From Zeus faber (lineage: Eukaryota > Chordata > Actinopteri > Zeiformes > Zeidae): a DNA stretch of 64,000 nt. The stretch is from positions 1,984,001-2,048,000 of the forward strand of contig CAUIJY010000068.1 in assembly GCA_960531495.1 (NCBI GenBank), written 5' to 3'. The notes beneath the pieces are model-generated. The model was given only the letters and a program-made list of their open reading frames with translations. It had not been told where the DNA came from and made no database searches. The first letter of the stretch is position 1. Each line of letters starts with the position of its first letter. Position numbers and translations under genes: made by a program. Of this stretch, positions 34,207-43,936 are shown piece by piece.

Positions 34207-34226
34207 CCCCCCCCCCCCCCCCCCCC
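34207..34226. repeat. Poly-C tract (20 C)
   Basis: An uninterrupted run of 20 cytosines, seen directly. Runs this long often carry length errors in assemblies and can form i-motif/G-quadruplex structures. The surrounding 34.0-34.3 kb has no frame I recognise. Confidence 0.95.
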
Positions 34227-34379
34227 TTTAGCAGGGAGCTTGCCATCCTGCTTCTGTGTGTGGCCAGAGTCCACCGCTGCACACATCCCCTGGCCGACAC
34301 GGCCCGTTGTGTTGTTTTTTTTTTATAATAGGGGGGATAAACAAAGTGTGTGTGTGGCGGAACAATCTCACGGGTTACA

Positions 34380-34640
34380 GGGGCCAAGTTGGGTTCACCT
34401 GTCGACGATGACGAAGCCCGGCATTGACGTGCAAGCTTGGCGGCGGTAGTGGAGTCGGGTGGTGGGGGTAGGCAGACTCAGAGCTTTACAAGGAGCGGGG
34501 CCGGGAAATGTGGCGCACGGCTGAAGGCGACGTAGCTAAATCACCTCCACGGGGTGTTTACGGGGAAGGATCATTAGCGAGCTCGGCTACCTGCGTTACC
34601 CCTCGCTCTCCCTCCGTCAGCGTTTCGGCAGGAGTCCAGG
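34380..34640. promoter_or_regulatory. CpG-rich block, possible promoter-like island
   Basis: The stretch is clearly richer in CG dinucleotides (GTCGACGATGACG, GGCGGCGG, GGCGACGTAG, GTTTCGG) than the AT-rich DNA that follows. It lies upstream of the decayed multi-exon gene candidate starting at about 35,075. I see no convincing TATA box or initiator, so a promoter role is an inference only. From 34,660 to 35,000 the DNA is AT-rich with no gene visible. Confidence 0.3.
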
Positions 34641-35074
34641 GAGTCTGATGCCCTCATTAATAAAGATTACTTTCTTATCCTACAATGAATAGTAGTAATT
34701 TTAATAATTATGCCGAACAGCGATAAACTTAATCTCATTAAATTAATGCCCAATCGTTCTTCTTTACAAAGAATAATCCACGTATTCATAATAATAAATA
34801 ATAATTTGGTTATCAAAATGCGTCATTATAGACGTTTTTTTTAATATCTTAATGGTATATTTTGTACGATCACATTAGCATGATGTAATAATAATTTTGG
34901 GAATGCATTATTAAAATATATTAAAATAATTTATTTGGATGGAGTAATTTTTTGGAGAAGCTTCCGCATTGCGGGAGGAGAACGTCTGAGAGAAGCACAC
35001 TATATTTACCCTATCTCCTCATGCCGTGACTGTGCCCAATATTGAAACAGCAGAAGAAGAACGGGGGCAATAAA

Positions 35075-35085
35075 ATGGATATAGA
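35075..35085 (+). other. Possible first coding exon (ATGGATATAGA|GTAAGT)
   Basis: ATG at 35,075 is followed after 11 bases by a perfect donor GTAAGT, and preceded by GAACGGGGGCAATAAA. Such a tiny first coding exon would fit a multi-exon gene reading toward 36.3-40.5 kb, but nothing proves the link. Confidence 0.2.
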
Positions 35086-36310
35086 GTAAGTGCACGAAAA
35101 AAAAATGTTTTAGAAAGTTAACTTTTCAATTGTTACACGTTTTTGCTGTTAAATGCTAGCAGGTTTTGTGTTATAACACGATATAACACGGAGAGATTAT
35201 GCATGCAAAAGTTAATGACTGTTTTATTTTATAAAGCCGTTTTTAACATGCACAGTATCTAGCTTTAGTTAAATGTGTGTTGGAGTGGAGTGTTAACTAG
35301 CATTTAGATTTAGTTTACTGTGTGTTGGGGCAGGGAGACGGTACTGTGAGAGAGAGACGGTTTTCAAACAGACAGACGGACCCGCTAGCTAAGTTTCACT
35401 TGATCGGTTCTCCACCAAAGCGTGCTGAGAGAGTCCGGACTGTTTTTTGCCAGTTTAGACTTTATTTGAAGGTACAATGGTACCTCGACTTATGACTGCA
35501 TCTACTTACTAATCCAAGATACGATAGTCGCGAAAATTAGCATCGTCTTACGACTGACTGCTCCAAGATACGACCGTGGAAATTTGTAGTTGGCGCGTCG
35601 GCGTCAGTCAGCGGGCGACCTACATCGTGTGTGCACGTTGTTCGTGGCTTATCGATTTTTTTTTCATATTTACTGTGTTTGTGCTGTGCATTTTGTTTTT
35701 TTGTTTTTTAACTTATGAAAGCAATATGTGCTCTCTGTCATTTGGGTGGGCCGGCTGTACAAGTGGTTGCCTGCTGAAATAGAATATTTTCTGCAATGAT
35801 ATCTGTTATCCTCGGGCAGTGCCTGACTTTAAGGATAATCAGTAAAAGATAACATTTATAAAGTCGCGATCATGTGGGACATCTGGAACAATCACAGCAT
35901 CCCATTTTGCTGGTTGATACACATTGCTGTATGGAGGTGATTTAGCAGCATGAGAAATGTACCACTGAATTTTGGAGTCCTAAATAGTTGTAACTGGTTC
36001 TAATGTTGTGGCTGATCGGTGTGTATGTTGTTGTATGATGTTGTTGTGATTTTATTTTTTCCTATTGAAATAAAAAAAAATGAAAGTCAAACCTGATTTT
36101 AAATTTCACTCATCCTTTGGTCATGAAATGGAAAAATAATTTTTCTATTTTGATTTTTGTATCTCCAAAAAAGCAAAATTTGAAAACCACTCATACCCCA
36201 TTTTTTCCATTTCTGATTCTGAATTGAGAATAGAGTAACCAAAAGATACAGCGATTGAAAGACCTGGTCTACACTCCTAATTGTATTTGTCCTTTTACAT
36301 TTCTATTTCT
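35086..36310. other. Intergenic or intronic AT-rich DNA with possible MITE traces
   Basis: No gene is visible. About 35,470-35,580 (GGTACCTCGACTTATGAC and CCAAGATACGA twice) and 35,900-36,030 (ending GTTGTGGCTGATCGGTGTG) look like short non-autonomous DNA-transposon debris by composition and phrase. I could not find matching terminal inverted repeats. Confidence 0.35.
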
Positions 36311-36317
36311 ATCTTAG

Positions 36318-36510
36318 AAATCTCTGAGAGAATGAGGTGATTACCTGAGGAGGTCCATGCGGTGGAAAAGAACCTGAAGGCTTTCATTGAAAGTGGTAAA
36401 GTGCCGGGAAGGACTGAGTGTGATGCATGTATTAGAGCTTCACCTGAAGCTCTAAACCAGCGAAGCTGGACTGCATTGAAGTAGTATGTAAAAAATCGTA
36501 TCACTGCCAT
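36318..36510 (+). pseudogene. Decayed exon with SANT-like C-terminal block
   Basis: A pyrimidine tract and AG acceptor at 36,316-36,317 precede a frame reading EEVHAVEKNLKAF, then GKVPGRTECDAC, EALNQRSW and, after a TAG, YVKNRI. The spacing of the aromatic residue, the G-K-x-P-x-x-x-E-C motif and the terminal VKNRI resemble the short C-terminal block of multi-copy teleost proteins that I recall but cannot name. In this copy an in-frame stop lies inside the block and another near the exon start, so it is most likely a pseudogene exon. It may or may not belong to the same unit as the SGNH-like exons at 38.4-40.5 kb. Confidence 0.45.
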
Positions 36511-36720
36511 CCAATGCGAAAGTGCGAGAAGAATTTATTAATAGAGTTGTTAAAGCATTTGCTCAAACATGTTGGTTCACGTTGCTCAAAAATGTTGGTT
36601 CATTTGATGCAACTTCATTTTTGATGATGTTTGTGTTGTTCGTTGGCATCCTGAGTACCCAGGTATACACTGGAGTTCAACTAGTTATTGATTTTATCAG
36701 GCGAAAACATTGATAATTAG

Positions 36721-37191
36721 TAGTTAGGTGCAGTCAAAGGCCGCAAGTCAATTCATCTGCTGATAACAACTGACTCTACGGTGGCCAACGGGAAAACTCT
36801 GCAACTAAAGAAAATACATGTAAATAGACAAAACGCAAGCAAATTTAGAAAATGTCATCATCAATTTGACAACACAGGCAACAACACAATGGAAAAGTTC
36901 ACGAAGGAACAAACTTAAAATAAAAACATCAAGAAATGTTTTATGTATCATATCTGATATATTCCCCAAATGAAGTGTCCGTGGTGAATTGCTTTTAAGT
37001 TTGTTTCTGTGAAAATGTTTCCATTGTTTTGCATCTCTTGCCTGTGTTGTCAAATTGATGATGATGTTTTCTGAATTTGCTTGTGTTTTGTCTATTTGCA
37101 GTGAGTTTTCCTGCCGACCACCGTAGGGTAGGTTTTTATCAGCAGATTAATTGAAAATGGATAGTTAGGTGCAGGCAAAGGCCAAAGGTCA
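36721..37191. mobile_element. Foldback (inverted-repeat) element flanked by 30-bp direct repeats
   Basis: The arm 36,750-36,960 is closely matched by the reverse complement of about 36,960-37,150. Shared text on the left includes AATTCATCTGCTGATAA, CTACGGTGG, ATAGACAAAAC, CATCATCAATTTGACAAC and ACAGGCAA; the right arm mirrors these (GTTGTCAAATTGATGATG, CCACCGTAG, TTATCAGCAGATTAA). A 30-bp direct repeat, TAGTTAGGTGCAG(T/G)CAAAGGCC followed by eight more bases, lies outside the arms at 36,721-36,750 and 37,162-37,191 with about four mismatches. No open frame of note is inside. It is consistent with a non-autonomous foldback DNA transposon; the unusually long direct repeats are not a typical target duplication. 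Confidence 0.75.
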
Positions 37192-37322
37192 GGGTTTACC
37201 ACCATACTACTCTTCCCCCGCGTGAATACATTGCACTTTTTCTTTGTTACAAAGCATATCAGGAGACTTACTGAGCCCTGTGTGAGCCCTTGTTTGTTTT
37301 CTTGTGCCATCTGCTCCTTTTT

Positions 37323-37673
37323 ATTTTATAATAAATAATTGTAATTTTTTATCTACCTTTTGTACAGTGGGTGTAGGTTTATTGCCCGTTCGATTACGTT
37401 TGGAAGAAAATATTATACTGTCAAAACCATCAAATTCAATAACAATTGATTCTGTGCTCTCTTTTAAAGTATATGTGGTATTTGTCATACTTATCTGGAA
37501 ATCAATTGATGAACCGGTATTTAAGTCGAAAATGATCTGCATAATATGCTCAAATTTACTACATTTACTTACAGCGTGCTTAGGTAGAAAAATAATCTTT
37601 ACTTTCCAATTTTTGATATGTTTAAGTGGTGTTGGCCTGAGGCCTGATTTCTTAAATTGGTTGTATATCCTTT
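37323..37673 (-). CDS. Unrecognised open frame, AT-rich, about 117 codons
   Basis: The minus strand is open from just after a TAA near 37,674 to a TAA at about 37,320. Its translation looks protein-like rather than low-complexity: GLRPTPLKHIKNWKVKIIF, then a block with DLNTGSSIDFQISM and IEFDGFDSIIF, ending VDKKLQLFIIK. A Met lies internally at 37,542. The + strand is also open over the same stretch. I see no splice signals, known motif, signal peptide or membrane segment. It could be a fragment of a mobile-element protein or chance in AT-rich DNA. No function is claimed. Confidence 0.25.
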
Positions 37674-38062
37674 CAAATTAATAATTATACTTTTGGAAGG
37701 TTTATATTTTTCAATCAGAATCTGACCTATTGATTAAAAAAGTGTTCAGTGTCAAAGTTTGCATGTCAATAGACCATAACATGGTGGGTCCCCTGTGTAA
37801 TCAAAAAGTCAGGTGGGGTTCCCATGAGGCTCAAAAATTCAGGTCTAAAATCTTTTTGAGGGTTATCATTTTTTAAAGTAGTTTTTGTATCATCAAAAAA
37901 TGATCCGTGATTTATGTACTCAACACTAAACATTTTACGAGACACAAGGACGCGTTAGCATGGGGTATGCCACGTGAAAACCCCAGCATGCAATGGGGGG
38001 CGTACCTTCGTATTCCTGTCTATTATTTGTCCGCATTTTGTTAATTGTTTATATTCTTGTTA
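37674..38062. other. AT-rich intergenic DNA
   Basis: No gene, repeat array or element end recognised. Confidence 0.6.
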
Positions 38063-38146
38063 TTTACATTTACATTTACATTTAGTCATTTAGCAGATGC
38101 TTTTATCCAAAGCGACTTACAAGGGAGAATAACATTCAAGCTACAG
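38063..38146 (-). mobile_element. 5'-truncated L2 LINE 3' end
   Basis: Starts with tandem ACATTT, then TAGTCATTTAGCAGA, CTTTTATCCAAAGCGACTTAC and AAGGGAGAATAACATTCA. It is nearly identical to the 3' terminal part of the LINE at 5,415 and in the same orientation. Only the last about 84 bp of the element are present, the usual result of aborted target-primed reverse transcription. Confidence 0.9.
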
Positions 38147-38451
38147 CTATTTCTCTACATTCTGCTGGTACTTGTAGAGTTAATTGACTAACCGATATGA
38201 TGGTCTATAGACCAATCAATAGAAAAAATAGTTTCACCTTTACAGCCAGCAGTAAGGTTTTTGGATGCTTTAAATTGCAGTACACTTGTTCTAGAAAATG
38301 ATCAGTTTCTAAGTTATGGAGCCATTTCAAAATGTTATTGTCGAATTAGTGTCTTGTGCTGTTCTTATTTATCTATTGTGCCTCAACACTTTTAGAAGCC
38401 TCGTGGAAAGTCAGTAGTATTTATTTTGGGTTTTTGTCTGTTAAGAAACAG

Positions 38452-39573
38452 GTGATCACCAGAAAGTGCGCCTGTAGCCAATTTCCACCGTGACTGGACG
38501 AAGCCACAAGCTGGTCATTACAGCAGAGTCTCCAGATAAGAAGGTATTTTTGTTTGATTATTTATGAACAATACTTGAAGACAAAAGTTGTGATTTTCAT
38601 GAAAAAAAAAGACTTTCTATGTTTCTAGTTTGTACTTCTTGTTGGTGACTCCCATCTACGGAGCATTGTGGATGGATTTGTGAAGATGCCAGGGGACCGA
38701 GGTACTGAATGCTTTTTTGTCTCGGAGACCTGACGCAGTTTGTGTTGTAGCCCCTAGCAGCGACTTGACGGCCAGCAGGACCATCGACGAGGCAGCAGTA
38801 GACTTTCGCAGCCTCCTGGTCAGTGTCTGCAGTCGCTGGCCAAAGTTACGCTTCATGTTTAGTACATTTTTGGTAGTATTGGTACTATTAATACTTTTGC
38901 TTTGTGAGCTCTGCAGAACATATTTTACATTTTGAAAACAAATGTACTGTAATAAACACCTTTTTTTTTTTGTGTGTTTGTATAGGTGTTTGTCCTGGAC
39001 TTCCTTCCGCGTCTGACTATTTGCTCCGTGAGGAATACCATCCTGTGGCGGCATGCATGGGAAGCATATTTTAATTTTAGTACAGTTAAATGTATAACGG
39101 AGTATATATTTTTAGACAAACCAATTCAATAAATATTTCTAATGAACAAAGTTGACATCTATGTATGCATATTTCTATTCGTCCTAATCGTTGTTTTAAG
39201 GCATCAAGTACTTTTCTGCAGCCAACCACTTCCCATTGAACCACCCAGAGCTGTGAAGCAGAGATGGTGTAAGTACAATTGTACAATTTGTTGTCATGTC
39301 ACGTGATGGCTATTTTATGAATAACTTTGCTATGTTGTGAAACCATGGCCCTGTGACATTGCTGTGAAATGCTGCTTATCGCCAACTGGAGACAACAGCG
39401 CCGCCAACAGCACGAAAGTCAAAGGTTTCTCCCGGCAGGTCACTTCCAACATTCTCTCCAAAAGTGGTTGTGAAGGGAGAGCTCATCGTGCCTCATCCTT
39501 CACCTAACCCTTTTGAGTGGAGACTGGTTGGAAGGGGCAGAAAGATAATCGGTTGCACACTGTTATTGTTGGG
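38452..39573 (+). pseudogene. SGNH/GDSL-hydrolase-like gene, decayed, several exons
   Basis: Five consecutive exon-like pieces with splice-like borders. 38,452-38,543 ends AAG before GTATTT. 38,629-38,845 begins FVLLVGDSHLRS and continues in a second frame with [21 protein letters not shown]. 38,986-39,060 starts VFVLDFLPRL. 39,201-39,268 carries IKYFSAANHFPLNHPEL, then a stop, then SRDG. About 39,370-39,573 carries NPFEWRLVGRGRK. GDSH matches block I of SGNH hydrolases, and the late SRDG(V) is where the family has its D-x-x-H block. Exon phases agree between the first two pieces. At least one TGA replaces a conserved Trp codon and there are frame changes, so this copy is a pseudogene. I recall similar multi-copy proteins in teleosts but cannot name the gene. 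A hydrolase activity is family inference. Confidence 0.6.
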
Positions 39574-39674
39574 GTAAGACCCTCTGGAAACTGTGATAGT
39601 CTCTGATATTCACTCAAAGTGTACCGATTTTCATTAAACAATTTTAATATGTTTGTTATGAAACATATGGACAT

Positions 39675-39675
<1 letters not shown>

Positions 39676-39704
<29 letters not shown>
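39676..39704. repeat. (CA)n microsatellite
   Basis: About 14 CA units, seen directly. Confidence 0.95.
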
Positions 39705-39708
<4 letters not shown>

Positions 39709-39845
39709 CTAACACACTTTAATTAACTGAACAACTTACCAGTGAGCGCTCAGCAGTTGATTCTGCTGTCTGCTCCCCTCAACCGTCCTCTATTGTTTTG
39801 TATCCAGGAGATTTTCTGCAGTTTGTTGTTTTTTTTATTCTCTTT

Positions 39846-39884
39846 TTAGTTAGTAGTTTAGTTTAGTTTAGTTTAGTAGTTAGT
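39846..39884. repeat. Short (TTTAG)n tandem repeat
   Basis: TAGTTTAGTTTAGTTTAGTAG, about five imperfect units of a 5-bp motif. Confidence 0.85.
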
Positions 39885-40282
39885 GCTTTTAGTTGGCCTT
39901 TTGTCAAGACATTGTCTTAAATCGACATTTTGCTCTATGATTTCACAGGTGGACACAACACCAGTAGCGTCGCCGGAATGATCCATCCCGTTATCAACTT
40001 GTTCCATCGCATCTTTCTAGCGCTGTCCAGTGTGGAGAATTTTATATTGTTTTTATATCAACAATTGTATATCAATTTTATATCAAGAAAATTTTGCTTT
40101 GCTTACATGGGAAAGCCACGGTGGGACATTGGCAGAAAGCTACTGCCTCCAAGAGGACACTGGGAACGGAGCAGGTTTGCTTTGTTCGTTGTTTTTCTTC
40201 TTTTTTCAATGACATTTTTGATAGTAGTACTTCATTTTAGTTTTATTTTGTCCATGCATTTCATTCTCTTGCTTTTTTTTAG

Positions 40283-40516
40283 GGGAAGGCAGCACCAACC
40301 GTTGTGGAGGTGTCTTCAAAGCCACACCTGCCAGTGATGTGCCAGTTCTTGTGAAGGAATAGCAGCGCTCTCAAACATTTGTCAAAGGTCAGAGTGATGC
40401 TGCTCCTTATTATCCTGATATGGAGAGTGCTACAGTGTTTTCTGATGTTGCAGCAGAGCTTGACGCTAGCAGTTCTGTCATGGGAACAATTGATGTCACT
40501 TCTATCAGCGGAACAG
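40283..40516 (+). pseudogene. Possible further exon of the SGNH-like unit
   Basis: A T-rich tract and AG at 40,281-40,282 precede a frame with SQTFVKGQSDAAPYYPDMESA, FSDVAAELDASS and GTIDVTSISGT, ending at a GT donor (40,517). An in-frame TAG lies near the beginning. Acidic/Ser-rich composition and clean borders suggest a real former exon. The link to the SGNH-like exons is by position only. Confidence 0.35.
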
Positions 40517-40869
40517 GTGATAGCTGAGAACATTTTTTAACAAAGAAAAACGTAGAACACTTTCAGTTCCGGGAAAGCATACGTTGAGTGTTTACACAAA
40601 TGGTCCTTTTACGATCTAGAAAAACTGAGATAACGACTAAAACTTTCGTGACAGTGATATACAGGAATGTAAGATCTCCTGTGAAAGAGTCGGGCGTCAC
40701 CAAACAAACATATGCCTCAGAATTCAGACATCACTTGGTGGTAGAATTATATCATTCATTAACATTGATCATCATTTTTCTCTCACACTCCCTTCTGTTG
40801 TTCCCAGTGGAATGATACAAAAGGAAAATGCAATAATGCTTAAGTATAATATAATTGAGGCAAAGGGAT

Positions 40870-41460
40870 CAGAAAATGATGTATAAATTGAGTACAATAC
40901 ATTTATACAGAGATATTGTTTTATCTGTGTCCTTTTGATGGAGGGGCCAAGGAAAATGATGACCATATAACAAGGTGGGAAGTGGCCAGGTGTAATCAAA
41001 TGTGGAGCAGAAGTCCAGCGGTGGAGCCGTCTGTGGGGCGCCAATGTTGGTGTAGAAAGCCCCTTCGATAACTGCTTCCAAAACACACATTTCTTCGGCT
41101 GTGGTAAGGGGAATGGCAGTAACCCAAGTAGCCTATGTAGGTATGGTTGAAGTGGTTCCATCGCAGTTGCAGGGTGAGCAGTGTTCAGCGTACACTCACG
41201 TTGTCTCCTCAACGAGTACCTAGAGGGGAGTAGGAACTTTCTTGCGATGAGATACGTGTATCCATATTGGTCGTTCTACCACCTTAACTGCTGCTGCAGT
41301 GGTGCGGGTCCCTAACCCTGCTGGAGAGGTCCTAGGAATCTGGCAGAGTTCCAGCTTTTCCTCTGTAAGTCGCGATCACCACCCATTCACCTGGTCAGCG
41401 GCCGTGTAGAGGTCCTTCAAGTGGGACGGGTAGGGCTGCTTTGACCTGGGCACATAGACT
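40870..41460 (-). mobile_element. Small retroviral pol 3'-end / env 5' fragment (fossil)
   Basis: On the minus strand at about 41,200-41,290 the translation AAVKVVERPIWIHVSH followed by RKKVP is the end of a gamma-type integrase C-terminal domain, as found in class I retroviruses of fish. Upstream of it GEWVVI is readable. Further along the minus strand (40,870-41,170) the frame beginning MEPLQPYL is where env would begin. It is a short broken fragment of an ERV different from the one at 43-49 kb. Ends and LTRs are not visible. Confidence 0.55.
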
Positions 41461-41639
41461 TAAACACTTGGGTGAGAGACACATTTTGACAACATTGTTT
41501 GGTATAGGTCCAAGATTGTTAAATGGGCGTTAAATAGTTGAATAGCAGACTACAGGCTCAGTACAAAAATGAATGTATGCACACTCGTGTAACAACAGAA
41601 TAATATTATCACAATGTCTAATATGTAGGAGATAATAGG

Positions 41640-42785
41640 CGGCCATTTTGACACGCCCATGCATGGCACCACTAGAATATCAAATGACACACTGGGACTG
41701 ACGAGTGTGCAAAGATTTGTGAATTTCCAAGTATCTTTTGGAACATGAAATTGTACGTGTTGCCACGCCCACACCGTGTGCCAAAATATATATGTATTTT
41801 AATAAGTTTTAGCTGTGAAGGTGTCTTGTAGACACTCGTCAAGTTTGAAGTCGATCCGATAAATGGCCAAGGAGGAGTTTCGCGAAAGTACAAAGCATAA
41901 ATATGACTAAAAAGTCAGGAAAATTCAAAATGGCCGACTTCCTGTTGGGTTTCCGTCATGGCGGAAATATATATTTTTTCCAAGTCTAGAGAGGTTACAA
42001 ATGTGTACCGAATTTTGGGAGTTTACGTGGAAAAAGGTGAATAGGTCAGAAAATTATTATTTTATTTTCTAGGGTGGCGTGGCAACACGTAAAATTTCAT
42101 GTTCCAAAGATACTAATTCACGAAACTTTGCGCACTTGTTAGTCCCAGTGTGGCAATTGATATTGTATGAGTTGCCTGCATGGGCGTGGCAAAATGGCCC
42201 GACACACCCTGTTGAAAATTTCAAAACATCAAACCTATTCACTTTTTACCATGAAATTCACAAAATTCGGGACACTTTTGTAACTTCTTGGATTAAATGT
42301 GTAATTTTAGTCACTTTCCGTTCATTTTCTCGCTTTGTACTTTCGTAAACTCCTCCGAGGCCATTTATCTGGCTTCAAACTTGGCGAGTGTCTACAAGAC
42401 ACCTTCACGATTAAAAGATATTAAAAAAAATAATAATTGTCACACGATGTGGCCGTGGCAAAGCGTTGGATTTCGTGTTCCAAAAAAAGCTGTGTTTTTG
42501 TAATATTTTATCCACTTTTTATGCTTTGTACTTTCGTGAACTTCTCCTGGGGGATTTTTTGGATTGAGACTCATTGGGGATTAAAAGTTATTAAAACATT
42601 TTTTTTTCGTCACGATGCGGGTGTGGCAACGCGTTGAATTTTATGTTCAAAAAAACAGTTTACGTGACTTTTGGGGCCTTGAGAAACTACAAAATTATTG
42701 CAAAACTTTGCACACTCTTCAGTCCCAGTGTGGCATTTAATATTCTATGGGTCCTATACATGGGCGTGTCAAAATGATCAACTAG
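41640..42785. mobile_element. Dispersed repeat in inverted-pair arrangement, copy 1
   Basis: The left end reads ATTTTGACACGCCCATG...ACACTGGGACTGACGAGTGTG. The right end is its reverse-complement counterpart (CAGTCCCAGTGTGGCATTTAAT...CATGGGCGTGTCAAAATG). The left third (to about 41,960) is in minus orientation, with AAAATGGCCGACTTCCTGTTGGG. The rest is in plus orientation and contains two or three partial repeats of the phrase GTGTCTACAAGACACCTTCAC...GTGGCAACACGTTGAATTT. No coding frame supported. I recognise the phrases as a widespread teleost non-coding repeat but cannot name the family. Confidence 0.75.
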
Positions 42786-43269
42786 ATGCAGTTATCGTGG
42801 ATGAGGATGTCGGGGTCCTGGTGCTGGGGAAAGGAGGCCCATACCTATAGCAACATAGGTGTCGCCACATTCCTTCTGTCTCAATGCCATGTACGCTTGT
42901 ATTTCTGGTTTTCCCAACGCAGTCATGATGCATTTTTCACTAGAGTACAAATGCATGGTATACAACAACATCCACATACAATTAACAGAGCAGCAATGAT
43001 AGCAACGTTGATTATGCATGATAAAATGAGGCCTTTTCATTTGGAAAACATAGAGTCCAACCAACCAGTGATGTGATCATCCATTCCTGCATTTTCTTTT
43101 AGTTCTACGCTCCGTGAGTGGAGTAGCAATTCCTCCTACTGGTTCCTGTGTTTATAAGCACATTACTCCATGCCCCACAATCAATATGGGTACCTTAAAC
43201 CTCGTCCAGCCACCAGTCACTTGTTAGTCTAGGGTTGGTGGACCACGCATATTTCTCATTCCACTGGTA
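42786..43269. other. DNA between dispersed repeat and ERV, possible env remnant
   Basis: The minus strand is open at 42,792-43,064 without a motif I recognise. It may be decayed envelope-region sequence of the adjacent ERV, by position only. No LTR copy matching 48,753-49,111 was found here. Confidence 0.3.
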
Positions 43270-43516
43270 CTGCTCCTACCCTGTGGAATCACACTTTATT
43301 ATGGAACAGAAATCAACATTGAATGCCAGGATTTGTCCTTCATAGGCATAAATGACAAGAACTGTTTCTTTCATTCGGCCCCACTCTTTGACCTTTGTCA
43401 TATACTGGTCATACGATAATTGGGGTCCCACTTGGTAAGAATATGTATACTGTGTAGGGTCCAGGACTTCTCCTAGGGTAAACAAAAAAAATATTATTTT
43501 TTTTTTACATGGTTAA

Positions 43517-43893
43517 TTACAGAATGCTTACGTCTTTCAGCTGGATCCTTGTTTCTGTGAGAGTTCTTGCGGGTGGGGTGACAGGGGCGCAGTGGGAGAG
43601 GTGGTGACAGGGAGCACCAGTTTTATTTTTGAGCTTTACTGCATGTGAGGTGGCCAACACTACCTCCCAAGGTCCAGTCCACCTTGGCTCAGGCCACTTC
43701 TGTTTGTGGACCTTGATGTGGACCCAGTCTCCGGGGCTGACCACCAGGGTGTGGGGTAGTCTGGGGCAGTGTTCTTGACCTGTGAATACAAAACTCGAGA
43801 TACTGCGGTTAGTGCTTTGACATATTCAGGTAAACCTTCCTGGAAATCATCAAAAGCGGGTGATTTAGCTGGTAGGTTGTGAGGACCTGGCAT
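43517..43893 (-). pseudogene. ERV integrase C-terminal region (fossil)
   Basis: Contains MPGPHNLPAKSP (the spacer typical after the integrase core in fish class I ERVs) and GDWVHIKVHKQKWPEPRW followed by TGPWEVVLAT, the SH3-like GPY/F-type DNA-binding domain of gammaretroviral integrases. It continues directly from the integrase core upstream on the minus strand. Confidence 0.85.
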
Positions 43894-43936
43894 GGGGCGG
43901 CCTGTTAATATCTCGTGTGGGCTAAGATGTGTTTGA

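Noticed and set aside
33756-34328. 190-codon plus-strand frame spanning LTR end, CA repeat and poly-C
   Set aside because: It runs through a microsatellite and a homopolymer and has no conserved feature.
36522-36713. 63-codon frame after the SANT-like block
   Set aside because: Contains an internal near-repeat (ACATGTTGGTTCA / AAATGTTGGTTCA) and no motif; not supported as a gene.
39930-40337. 135-codon plus-strand frame after the SGNH-like exons
   Set aside because: The latter half is a T-rich intron-like stretch translated as F/L/I; only a short first part could be exon, without a motif.
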